Assembly (NCBI GenBank): GCA_910573755.1
Contig: CAJTBO010000030.1
Span: 1-57,561, forward strand
Source of the DNA: Lachnospiraceae bacterium
GTDB lineage: Bacteria; Bacillota; Clostridia; Lachnospirales; Lachnospiraceae
DNA length: 57,561 bases
Direction of reading: 5' to 3'
The notes under the pieces are model-generated. The model searched no databases. It had not been told where the DNA came from and worked only from the letters and a program-made list of their open reading frames with translations. Made by a program: the position numbers and the translations under genes. This document shows, one piece after another, positions 41,989 through 49,782 of this stretch. Numbering within the stretch: position 1 is the first letter of the stretch; every line of letters begins with the position of its first letter.

Positions 41989-43005
41989 ATGGGAATAGCA
42001 TACAGAAAATTTGATCCGACAGAATATGTAATCAGGGTAAAGAAGGGAAAAGTTGTCAGGGAGGGGCTGGGATTGTCCTTTTTCAGCAATACGATGACAG
42101 AAAGCATGATGGTGATTCCGACCACAGCTTTTGATGCAGGTTTTGCGTTTAACGATATCATGACCTTGGATTTTCAGTGCGTTAATGTACAGGGAGATAT
42201 TTCCTATGTTATTACGGATTATGAAATGGCGTCCAAGATGGTCGATTTTTCCTATAAGGATAAAAAGGACTATAAATCGGTTCTCTCGGAAGCCAGACAG
42301 AAGATGTCAAAGCGTATCATGAATATTGCAAAAATCTATGTGGCTAAATTTATCAGCGGCAAAAGCGTGCGGGAAGCGATCATATCCGCCGATGAACTGG
42401 CAAAAACGCTGAAGGCGGACATGAAAAATGATGAGACGATCCGGAAATTCGGCATGGAACTGATCTCTGTCTCCATTCTTGGTATTCTTGCCCAGATCGA
42501 TACAAGGAAAGCGCTGGAGGCCGCCGCAAGGGAAGAAATATTGAAACAGCAGGACGATGCGATCTATAAACGCAGAAATTCCGCCATCGAACAGGAACGT
42601 ATTGTCAGAGAGAATGAACTGAATACGGAGATAAAGGTTGCGGAAAAGCAGAAAGAGAAGAGGGAAAAGGAGATGGAGATGAAACGTCTTGTGCAGGAAA
42701 AACAGGCTGAACTGGATGCGCGGAAACTGGCTGATAATATCCGTCTGGAAGAAGAAAACTGCAGGTTTGTGGATCTGCAGACGGAAAACGAGAGGAAGAA
42801 ATCCGATGCGAAAGCATATGATTCGGAAGTCATTTTAAAGACCTTTGCGGGGGTGGATAAGGATGTGATCAAAGCGCTTGTGACAAGCGGAATGGACAGC
42901 AGGGCGCTGATCGCCAAAGCGTTTGTGGAGATAGGAAATAAGGCGGATAAGATCGGTGTGCTGAATGTATCGCCGGATCTGCTTGAAACATTATCGAATG
43001 CGTGA
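41989..43005 (+). CDS. SPFH-domain (band 7-like) protein
   Basis: The 338-residue protein has an SPFH-like N-terminal region (about 1-165; EYVIRVKKGKVVREGLGLSF, VNVQGDISYVITD). A long charged coiled coil (about 180-275; repeats of EKQKEKREKEMEMKR type) and a small C-terminal helical domain follow. It has no membrane helix or signal, unlike many stomatins, so it may attach peripherally or be cytosolic. SPFH proteins form rings and scaffolds. It is the first gene of a probable operon with a NAD kinase-like protein and a Nudix regulator, which suggests a role linked to NAD metabolism or stress. Confidence 0.82.
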   Translation: MGIAYRKFDPTEYVIRVKKGKVVREGLGLSFFSNTMTESMMVIPTTAFDAGFAFNDIMTLDFQCVNVQGDISYVITDYEMASKMVDFSYKDKKDYKSVLSEARQKMSKRIMNIAKIYVAKFISGKSVREAIISADELAKTLKADMKNDETIRKFGMELISVSILGILAQIDTRKALEAAAREEILKQQDDAIYKRRNSAIEQERIVRENELNTEIKVAEKQKEKREKEMEMKRLVQEKQAELDARKLADNIRLEEENCRFVDLQTENERKKSDAKAYDSEVILKTFAGVDKDVIKALVTSGMDSRALIAKAFVEIGNKADKIGVLNVSPDLLETLSNA

Positions 43006-43085
43006 CGAAAAGGAAATAAGTTTTTATAAGAGGGCGGCGGCTTTCTGATAGAAATCGATGCGGTGTGAGAGGGAGTATGACAGAT

Positions 43086-44012
43086 ATGGAGAGAGGCATG
43101 AACAAAGTTGTTCTTGTCACAAGAAAGACAAGGCTGAAAGAACTGATCTATAAATATAATATGGTGGAGCAGGCGCAGTTTTATATGGAACATATGGGGG
43201 CGGATTTTTCGGATTATCTCAGGGAAGACCAAAACTATCAGGAGGCAGTGGCGAAGGCGGCAGGCGTGGCGGAAAAATATGCCAGAGTGCAGCAGATCGA
43301 CCGTGAATTTTTGCCGCATATGATTTTTGGAGAGAAGGATATCGTCATTGTCATCGGGCAGGACGGACTGGTTGCGAATACTGTAAAATATCTGAACAGA
43401 CAGCCTCTGATCGGTATAAATCCGGACCCTGCCAGATGGGATGGCATCCTGCTGCCTTTTGAAGCGGGACAATTAGAGGCGGTTTTGCTCAAAACGATCG
43501 CCGGAAATTATGCGGCAAGAGAGGTTACAATGGCGCAGGCGGGAACACGGGACGGGCAGATCCTGCTTGCCGTCAATGATCTGTTTATAGGCCGGAAAAC
43601 GCATGTATCTGCAAGATATGATATTACGTGGAATTGCAGAACGGAGCATCACTCTTCCAGCGGTATTATTATTTCAACAGGGCTTGGCTCCACCGGCTGG
43701 TATAGATCCGTGATCACACAGGCGGCAGGAATTTCCCGGGAGTTTGCGGGGCGGGGCTTTAAGGCTGACAGACACGGATGGGATGAGAATAAGCTGTTTT
43801 TTGTGGTGAGGGAGCCTTTTCCGAGCCGTTCCACACAGACGGATATTGTTTTCGGAAAAATAGGTGAGACGGATCATTTCAGGGTATTGTCGCAGATGCC
43901 GGGAAACGGCGTTATTTTTTCGGACGGCATTGAGAGCGATGCGATCGAATTTAATTCCGGCACGGAGGTCACGATAAAAATTGCTCCTCAAAAAGGCGTA
44001 CTTGTTGTATAA
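43086..44012 (+). CDS. NAD kinase-like protein
   Basis: The 308-residue protein resembles the NAD kinase fold. The conserved GGDG is GQDG here (residues 91-94), keeping the catalytic Asp, then NTVKYL, GINPDP and SSGIIISTGLGSTGW, which corresponds to the TPTGSTAY-type loop. It lacks the usual Thr after GGDG, so specificity may differ and it could act on another nucleotide or a sphingoid/diacylglycerol-type substrate. It lies 80 bases after the SPFH gene and 26 bases before the Nudix gene. ATG 43086 is 10 bases after GGGAG; 43077 and 43098 are alternatives. Confidence 0.72.
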   Translation: MERGMNKVVLVTRKTRLKELIYKYNMVEQAQFYMEHMGADFSDYLREDQNYQEAVAKAAGVAEKYARVQQIDREFLPHMIFGEKDIVIVIGQDGLVANTVKYLNRQPLIGINPDPARWDGILLPFEAGQLEAVLLKTIAGNYAAREVTMAQAGTRDGQILLAVNDLFIGRKTHVSARYDITWNCRTEHHSSSGIIISTGLGSTGWYRSVITQAAGISREFAGRGFKADRHGWDENKLFFVVREPFPSRSTQTDIVFGKIGETDHFRVLSQMPGNGVIFSDGIESDAIEFNSGTEVTIKIAPQKGVLVV

Positions 44013-44038
44013 TAAGTTGTGACAGGAGAGTGAAGCAT

Positions 44039-44959
44039 ATGAATCGGATCAGTCAGGAAGAAGAAGAATTTTTGAAGCAATACGATCTCACGAAATACGA
44101 CCGTCCATCCGTTGCCGCGGATATGGCTGTTTTTTCGGTGATGGGGGAGCAGGGAGAAAAGCAGGCAAGGGATAAGGAAAACTATCGGAAGCTTCCGAAA
44201 AGGAGGCTGAAGATACTGCTGATCAGGCGGGGAGACCACCCCTACAGGGGGGATTGGGCGCTGCCCGGGGGATTTGGCAGGAGAAGCGAGGAGATTTATG
44301 AGACGGCGAAGCGGGAGCTGTTTGAGGAAACGCAGATCTCGGAGGCATACCTGAAGCTGATCGGCGTCTTCGGCAGGGAGGGGAGAGATCCGAGAGGCTG
44401 GATCATCTCCCATACCTTTCTCGCGCTGATCGACGGGGAGAAGTATCAGGTCAGAGGCGGGAGCGATGCCCGGGACGCGGCATGGTTTGAGGTGGAGTTT
44501 ACGCAGGAAAAGGTATCGGAAAAGCGGGAGAAGGACCGTCCCGGAAGAAGTACGCTTTACAGGCTGAGGCTGGTATGCGAAGAGAAGGAAGAGCCCGTTG
44601 TACTGCAGGCTCTGATCCGGAAAGAGGATGTGATACGGCATTTTCACACGGAGACAGAGTATTTTGTGGAGGAAGAGGAGGGCCTTGCATTTGACCATGC
44701 AAAGCTGATCTGCTATGCCCTGTTATCTTTGAGGCAGGAAGTGGAGTCGGACGGAAGGATCGTGTTTGACCTGATGCCGGAATATTTTACGCTGACGGAG
44801 TTGCAGAAGGTGGTGGAGATCATTCTGGACAAGGCGCTTTTAACCGCCAATTTCCGCAGGAAAATGGCAGTCTATGTGGAGGAGACCGACCGGATGATAA
44901 CCGGGGCGGGGCATCGGCCGGCGAAGCTGTTTCAGCGGAAAGATCCGTTTGGTTCCTGA
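44039..44959 (+). CDS. Nudix hydrolase with C-terminal winged helix (NrtR-like regulator)
   Basis: The 306-residue protein has a Nudix domain (about 55-190) with the box GGFGRRSEEIYETAKRELFE then ETQI, which matches G-x5-E-x7-REUxEExGU apart from Gln for Gly near the end. A C-terminal domain (about 230-300) follows with LTELQKVVEIILDKALLTAN and FRRKMAVYV, the winged helix of NrtR-type regulators. NrtR senses ADP-ribose-like products and represses NAD genes. Here it could sense a nucleotide made or consumed by the NAD kinase-like neighbour and bind the palindromes at 41920-41971. The Nudix box looks catalytic. ATG 44039 follows AGGAG. Confidence 0.8.
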   Translation: MNRISQEEEEFLKQYDLTKYDRPSVAADMAVFSVMGEQGEKQARDKENYRKLPKRRLKILLIRRGDHPYRGDWALPGGFGRRSEEIYETAKRELFEETQISEAYLKLIGVFGREGRDPRGWIISHTFLALIDGEKYQVRGGSDARDAAWFEVEFTQEKVSEKREKDRPGRSTLYRLRLVCEEKEEPVVLQALIRKEDVIRHFHTETEYFVEEEEGLAFDHAKLICYALLSLRQEVESDGRIVFDLMPEYFTLTELQKVVEIILDKALLTANFRRKMAVYVEETDRMITGAGHRPAKLFQRKDPFGS

Positions 44960-44998
44960 TCAGGGGGCATATAACGGGGCATAGCCGGAGGAATGGAT

Positions 44999-45901
44999 AT
45001 GACATTACAGCAATTAAAATATGTGATAACAGCAGCGGAAAAAGGTTCTATCACAGAGGCGGCAAAAGAATTGTTCATTTCACAGCCAAGTCTTTCCGGG
45101 GCGGTCAAAGATGTGGAAAATGAAGCCGGGATCACTATTTTTAACCGCTGCCGGGCGGGCATTGCATTGACTGCGGAAGGTATGGAGTTTTTGGGATATG
45201 CACGTCAGGTGGTACAGCAGATGGGACTTCTGGAATCCCGGTACATAGATAATCAGCCGGAAAAGCAGAGGTTTTGTATCTCCACGCAGCATTATACATT
45301 TGCTGCCAATGCTTTTGTGGAACTGGTGCAGCGGTTCGGTCAGGAAAGATATGAGTTTATTTTGAATGAGACACAGACCTATCAGATTATTATGGATGTC
45401 AGAAATCGTTTCAGTGACCTTGGGGTGCTTTATCTCAGCAAGGCAAATGAACATATATTGACGAAAGCTTTTGAAGAGTACGATCTGAATTTTCATGAAC
45501 TGTTTACGGCGGCTCCGCATGTGTTTCTGCGGAAAGGCCATCCGCTGGCGGATCGGGGGAAGATCGGCCTGGAAGATCTGAAACCATATCCAAGGCTGAA
45601 CTTTGTGCAGGGGGCTTATGAATCTTCTAATTTTGCGGAGGAATTATTCGGTAATGAGACTACGGAAAAGAACATTAAGATCAGTGATCGTGCCGCTATC
45701 GTGAATTTTATGATCGGGCTGGATGGCTATACCATTTCAAGCGGTATCTTCCCCAGATATCTCCATGGGGATTCCATCATTTCCATTCCTTTGGAAGAGG
45801 ACGAAACCATGCGGATCGGATATATCCTGAATAAAGACAGGGAATTATCCCGGCTGGGTGAAATTTATGTAGAAGCACTGAAACAGTATCAAAAAGATTG
45901 A
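44999..45901 (+). CDS. LysR-family regulator
   Basis: The 300-residue protein has the LysR winged helix in residues 1-60 (QLKYVITAAEKGSITEAAKE, SQPSLSGAVKDVENEAGI) and a full substrate-binding domain. ATG 44999 is seven bases after GGAGG; ATG 44993 is too close. It is followed in the same direction by a LysE-type exporter, the usual target of the ArgP/LysG type, so it probably activates that gene in response to an amino acid; the effector is unknown. Confidence 0.9.
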   Translation: MTLQQLKYVITAAEKGSITEAAKELFISQPSLSGAVKDVENEAGITIFNRCRAGIALTAEGMEFLGYARQVVQQMGLLESRYIDNQPEKQRFCISTQHYTFAANAFVELVQRFGQERYEFILNETQTYQIIMDVRNRFSDLGVLYLSKANEHILTKAFEEYDLNFHELFTAAPHVFLRKGHPLADRGKIGLEDLKPYPRLNFVQGAYESSNFAEELFGNETTEKNIKISDRAAIVNFMIGLDGYTISSGIFPRYLHGDSIISIPLEEDETMRIGYILNKDRELSRLGEIYVEALKQYQKD

Positions 45902-45995
45902 AATATAGGCGCAGCCTATGTTTTGACATAAGGAATCGGTATTACCTATCATATGGTCTTTTGCTGTACAATCGTAAGTGAAAGGAGGCGTTATT

Positions 45996-46580
45996 ATGCC
46001 GGGCTATGTGATAGGTAATTTTTTTATTTATTCTGTGATCAATGCGTTCACGCCGGGGCCGGGTAATATCCTGGCTTTAAATACCGTGACGAATTATGGC
46101 TGGAAGAAGGGGGCGCCCCTCTTTTTCGGTATATTCTCCGGGTATTATGTGGTGCAGATGATCTGTGCGGTATTTGTCTATGGGGTGAGTGCGCTGCTGC
46201 CGGGTATGCCGGGGGGAATGAAGTATGTGGGAGCCGCTTATATCCTCTGGCTGGCAGCCCATATCGCTGTCAGCCGTCCGGATAGAGATGGCAAAGAGAG
46301 GTCGGCCTCTTTTTTAAAAGGATTCATGCTGCAGTTTGTGAATGTGAAGATCTATCTTTTTGGAATCACGGCATTGACCGGATATGTGACAAACTACAGT
46401 ACGGCTCTGCCGGTATTGGTTTTCTTTGAATTTGTGATAGCAACGATCGGAACAGCCGCTACTTCTGCGTGGATCGGTGCAGGGATGGCGATCCAGAAGG
46501 TTTACCTGCGGCATTACCGTCTGATCAACATCATTCTTGCCGTTACTTTATTGGAATGTGTATACAGCATATTGAAATAA
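45996..46580 (+). CDS. LysE/RhtB-family amino-acid exporter
   Basis: The 194-residue protein has about six membrane segments and the family head FTPGPGNILALNTVTNYGWK. It exports amino acids or derivatives to prevent over-accumulation. ATG 45996 follows AAAGGAGG; a start at 45978 would lie before the ribosome site. The LysR gene upstream is the likely regulator. The 3-prime end overlaps a small minus-strand frame. Confidence 0.88.
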   Translation: MPGYVIGNFFIYSVINAFTPGPGNILALNTVTNYGWKKGAPLFFGIFSGYYVVQMICAVFVYGVSALLPGMPGGMKYVGAAYILWLAAHIAVSRPDRDGKERSASFLKGFMLQFVNVKIYLFGITALTGYVTNYSTALPVLVFFEFVIATIGTAATSAWIGAGMAIQKVYLRHYRLINIILAVTLLECVYSILK

Positions 46581-46718
46581 AGGCTGCAGCAGGCCGATGA
46601 GGCCGGCGGGCGTTTCGGGTTCCTCCTGGTCCATTTCAAAGCGTGCCCTGCTTCTGCTGCAGCGCAGGGCATCTGCGGGACACCGGTTTCCGCATTGACC
46701 GCAATACTGTTTGTTCAT
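46548..46718 (-). CDS. Candidate small zinc-ribbon-like protein
   Basis: A minus-strand ATG at 46718 opens 56 codons beginning MNKQYCGQCGNRCPADALRC, a CxxC...C...C pattern like short zinc ribbons, then a Pro/Glu-rich middle and a hydrophobic end. The ribosome site (AAGCGGA) is weak, and the last 33 bases overlap lysE in a convergent way. The cysteine spacing speaks for a real gene, but chance is possible. The remainder of 46719-46969 shows no gene. Confidence 0.35.
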   Translation of the reverse strand: MNKQYCGQCGNRCPADALRCSRSRARFEMDQEEPETPAGLIGLLQPLFQYAVYTFQ

Positions 46719-46969
46719 AAAAAAATCCGCTTTTTCTGTTTCATCTTTTCGTAATCGCAGAACGCTCCGTGCGATGCCTTACAAGTCTACCATCTGGTTT
46801 TCCCGCATATATTTATAATACACAGAGACAAATTCTGCCAGGCGGATAAAAACACCGGCGCAGATGGTGCAAGGTACTCACTCCCGGCAGGAAAAAAGAC
46901 CGGAAACTACATTTTCGGAGAAAGGTAAGCGGCGCCGTATGAAAAGCATACCGCCCAAAGGAGGAAAGC

Positions 46970-47596
46970 ATGATGGATAAAGTAATTGAAAACAATCAGG
47001 TAACAGTGATGGGAAAGATCGTAAGCGGATTTTTCTACAGTCATGAGATTTACGGGGAAGGATTTTACATGATGGATGTGGAGGTGGAGAGGCTCTCTGA
47101 TTCCACGGATATCATTCCGGTGATGGTGTCTGACCGCCTGATCGATGTGACACAGGATTATACAGGCGTGAACGTCAGTATAGGAGGACAGTTCAGATCC
47201 TACAACAGACACGAGGAAAAGAAAAACAAACTGGTGCTCTCCGTTTTTGCGAGAGAAATCGATTTTATTGAAGAAATGGAAGAGAACGCCAAGACAAACC
47301 AGATCTTTCTGGACGGTTTTATCTGCAAAGAGCCGATCTACAGAAAAACGCCTTTGGGCAGGGAGATCGCGGATCTGCTGCTGGCAGTGAACAGGCCCTA
47401 TGGAAAGTCGGATTACATCCCCTGCATCTGCTGGGGAAGAAACGCCCGGTTTGCCAGCACCTTTCAGGTGGGGGACCGCTGTATGATCTGGGGGCGTATC
47501 CAGAGCCGTGAATATATGAAGAAGATTACGGAGGAGGAACTGGAAAAGCGGATCGCCTATGAGGTATCCGTCAGCAAGCTGGAGACAGGGGAATAG
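46970..47596 (+). CDS. Single-stranded DNA-binding-like protein with two OB folds
   Basis: The 208-residue protein appears to contain two OB-fold units: residues 7-95 (NQVTVMGKIVSGFFYSHEI ... VLSVFAREIDFIEE) and 110-205 (NQIFLDGFICKEPIYRKTPL, GREIADLLLAVNR, YIPCICWGRNARFASTFQVG). The second has the SSB pattern of GREIADL...VNR and CICWG, while the first is more diverged. No acidic C-terminal SSB tail is present, so it is not the main SSB. It probably binds single-stranded nucleic acid in the cytosol. The start follows AAAGGAGG. Confidence 0.75.
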   Translation: MMDKVIENNQVTVMGKIVSGFFYSHEIYGEGFYMMDVEVERLSDSTDIIPVMVSDRLIDVTQDYTGVNVSIGGQFRSYNRHEEKKNKLVLSVFAREIDFIEEMEENAKTNQIFLDGFICKEPIYRKTPLGREIADLLLAVNRPYGKSDYIPCICWGRNARFASTFQVGDRCMIWGRIQSREYMKKITEEELEKRIAYEVSVSKLETGE

Positions 47597-47638
47597 ACCG
47601 TAATTTTAAAATTTTAAAAATTGTTCGGTACAGGTACA

Positions 47639-47667
47639 TTGACACTGACATTAGAAAATGATATATT
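47639..47667 (+). promoter_or_regulatory. Promoter of the dapA-dapB operon
   Basis: TTGACA (47639-47644) and TATATT (47662-47667) have a 17-base spacer and stand directly before the lysine riboswitch. Confidence 0.75.
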
Positions 47668-47672
47668 GGACT

Positions 47673-47838
47673 TTAGATAGAGGTTGCGCCTGCTATCAGT
47701 CATCTGTCTGATGTGGCAGTCACAGAGGAGGGCGGATAAAAGGAGCCGGCGCCGAAGGAAGTGATCTGCTGCGGATCGTTTCCTGGGCATATGCTGAATA
47801 AGTATATGACTGTCATCGGGCAGATGGGGCGCTATCGT
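47673..47838 (+). promoter_or_regulatory. Lysine riboswitch (L-box)
   Basis: The leader begins TAGATAGAGGTTGCGCC and ends GGGGCGCTATC, which pair to close the aptamer. Between them lie the L-box landmarks: ATCAGT followed by CTGATG (first arms), the purine-rich AGGAG and AAGGAGCCGGCGCCGAAGGA blocks, GTTTCCTGGGC and the stem CATATGCTGAATAAGTATATG. It is followed by an intrinsic terminator and then dapA. Binding of lysine should favour the terminator and shut off lysine/diaminopimelate synthesis. Confidence 0.88.
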
Positions 47839-47854
47839 AACAAAGTCTATTTGG

Positions 47855-47881
47855 CGGCTCATGTTGCATGGGCCGTTTTCT
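47855..47881 (+). terminator. Riboswitch-controlled terminator before dapA
   Basis: CGGCTCATG (47855-47863) pairs with CATGGGCCG (47867-47875) around TTG, followed by TTTTC. An upstream competing antiterminator was not worked out. Confidence 0.8.
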
Positions 47882-47963
47882 AGTACGTATTACATAACAG
47901 GCAGAATAAGGAAAGGACCCGTCACTATACTATTTATATCATTCACAAAAATGGAGGAAGAAT

Positions 47964-48857
47964 ATGTCAGTATTTACAGGAGCAGGCGTGGCGATCGTCA
48001 CACCATTTCACGAGGATTACAGTATTAACTACGAAGCATTTGCGGAACTGATCGAATATCAGATCGCAAATTCCACGGACGCCATTATCGTAATGGGTAC
48101 TACGGGAGAATCCGCTACTACAAGCATTGAAGAACATATAGAGGCGATCCGGTTTTGTGTAAAGACCGTAAACGGAAGGGTGCCCGTTGTGGCGGGAACC
48201 GGCTCCAACGCGACGGATACGGCGATCCATTTATCAAAGGAAGCGGAAAGATGTGGCGCGGACGGCCTGCTTACCGTGTCCCCTTATTACAACAAGGCGA
48301 CACAGAACGGTTTATACAAACATTTTAAGGCGATCGCGGATTCTGTAAAGCTTCCGATCATCCTGTATAACGTACCCGGCAGGACCGGCTGCAATATCCT
48401 GCCGGAGACGGTGGTGAGGCTTTGCAGGGATGTGGAAAATATCGTGGGAGTGAAGGAAGCCAGCGGTAGTATCTCCCAGATCGCGAAACTGTTTGCTTTA
48501 GCGGACGGGGCGGTGGATGTCTATTCCGGCAATGACGACCAGATCGTGCCGATCCTGGCGCTTGGCGGCAAGGGTGTGATCTCCGTACTTTCCAATGTGG
48601 CGCCGCAGCAGACACACGATATCTGCCAGCTTTATTTTGACGGAAAAACGAAAGAGAGCGCGGCACTGCAGTTAAAAGCCATTCCCCTTGTGGATGCGCT
48701 CTTTTGTGAGGTGAACCCGATTCCGGTGAAGAAGGGCGTAGCCCTGATGGGCATCGCGGCAGGCCCGCTTCGGATGCCTCTTTCGGAGATCGAGCCGGCA
48801 CATGAAGAGGTGCTCAGAAAGGCAATGACAGAGTTCGGATGCGAGATAAAAGCGTAA
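47964..48857 (+). CDS. dapA: 4-hydroxy-tetrahydrodipicolinate synthase
   Basis: The 297-residue enzyme shows the DapA motifs GTTGESATTS, YYNKATQNGLYKHF, LYNVPGRTG (catalytic Tyr) and VGVKEASGS (Schiff-base Lys). It condenses pyruvate with aspartate semialdehyde, the first step of the diaminopimelate/lysine branch, in the cytosol. The start follows TGGAGGAAG. Lysine control acts through the riboswitch upstream. dapB follows after 66 bases in the same direction. Confidence 0.95.
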   Translation: MSVFTGAGVAIVTPFHEDYSINYEAFAELIEYQIANSTDAIIVMGTTGESATTSIEEHIEAIRFCVKTVNGRVPVVAGTGSNATDTAIHLSKEAERCGADGLLTVSPYYNKATQNGLYKHFKAIADSVKLPIILYNVPGRTGCNILPETVVRLCRDVENIVGVKEASGSISQIAKLFALADGAVDVYSGNDDQIVPILALGGKGVISVLSNVAPQQTHDICQLYFDGKTKESAALQLKAIPLVDALFCEVNPIPVKKGVALMGIAAGPLRMPLSEIEPAHEEVLRKAMTEFGCEIKA

Positions 48858-48923
48858 GCTTACAACAGATAAATGAAGTCTGCCTGCGCCCTTTGGCGCA
48901 GGCGCAGAGAGGGAGGTGTTTTT

Positions 48924-49688
48924 ATGATCAGAGTGATTTTGCATGGCTGTAACGGAAAGATGGGACAGATCGTCACGGAGTTATGCAGTCAGGAGGAAGA
49001 GATCAGGATTGTGGCAGGCGTTGACGCATTTCAGCATGGAACAGGAGAATATCAGGTTTACCGTGATATTTATCAATGCAATATAACGGCGGATGTAGTG
49101 ATCGATTTTTCCATGGCTCCCGCGGTTGAGGGGCTGCTGAATTATTGTGCGGAGAGAAAGCTTCCCTGTGTATTGTGTACCACCGGATTATCACCGGAGC
49201 AGTTGGAAAAAGTAAAAGAGGCATCGGAGAAGACGGCAATACTGCGTTCCGCTAATATGACTCTTGGAGTCAATCTGCTGATGAAACTGCTGAAAGAGGC
49301 CGTGGCGACTCTGGCGCCGGCGGGGTTTGATGTGGAGATCTTGGAAAAACATCATAACCAGAAGGTGGACGCGCCCAGCGGCACGGCGATCGCATTGGCA
49401 GACGCGATGAACGAGGAGATGGACGGCGCTTACGAGTATGTCTATGACAGAAGCTGGGTGCGCCAGAAAAGAGATAAGAAGGAGCTGGGTATCTCCGCGG
49501 TCCGCGGCGGTACCATTGTAGGCGACCATGATGTGATCTTTGCCGGGATGGATGAAGTCATTACTTTTTCCCACCGTGCCTATTCCAAAGGCGTATTTGC
49601 CAAAGGCGCGATTCAGGCGGCAAAGTATATAGCCGGAAAACCCGCCGGCCTCTACACCATGTCCGACGTCATCGAAAATAGAGAATAG
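48924..49688 (+). CDS. dapB: 4-hydroxy-tetrahydrodipicolinate reductase
   Basis: The 254-residue protein has the nucleotide-binding start VILHGCNGKMGQIV and the catalytic block EKHHNQKVDAPSGTA. It reduces the DapA product with NAD(P)H. ATG 48924 follows GGGAGG; an upstream in-frame start lacks a ribosome site and would extend the protein beyond the family start. It is the second gene of the riboswitch-controlled operon. Confidence 0.95.
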   Translation: MIRVILHGCNGKMGQIVTELCSQEEEIRIVAGVDAFQHGTGEYQVYRDIYQCNITADVVIDFSMAPAVEGLLNYCAERKLPCVLCTTGLSPEQLEKVKEASEKTAILRSANMTLGVNLLMKLLKEAVATLAPAGFDVEILEKHHNQKVDAPSGTAIALADAMNEEMDGAYEYVYDRSWVRQKRDKKELGISAVRGGTIVGDHDVIFAGMDEVITFSHRAYSKGVFAKGAIQAAKYIAGKPAGLYTMSDVIENRE

Positions 49689-49782
49689 ATGAGCCGGAAG
49701 GCGAATCTATTCGATACGGTGCGATCTGCAAAGCAGATAGCAGCGGGTCCCGTGAGGATGAGCCGGCAGAGGAATAACAACC

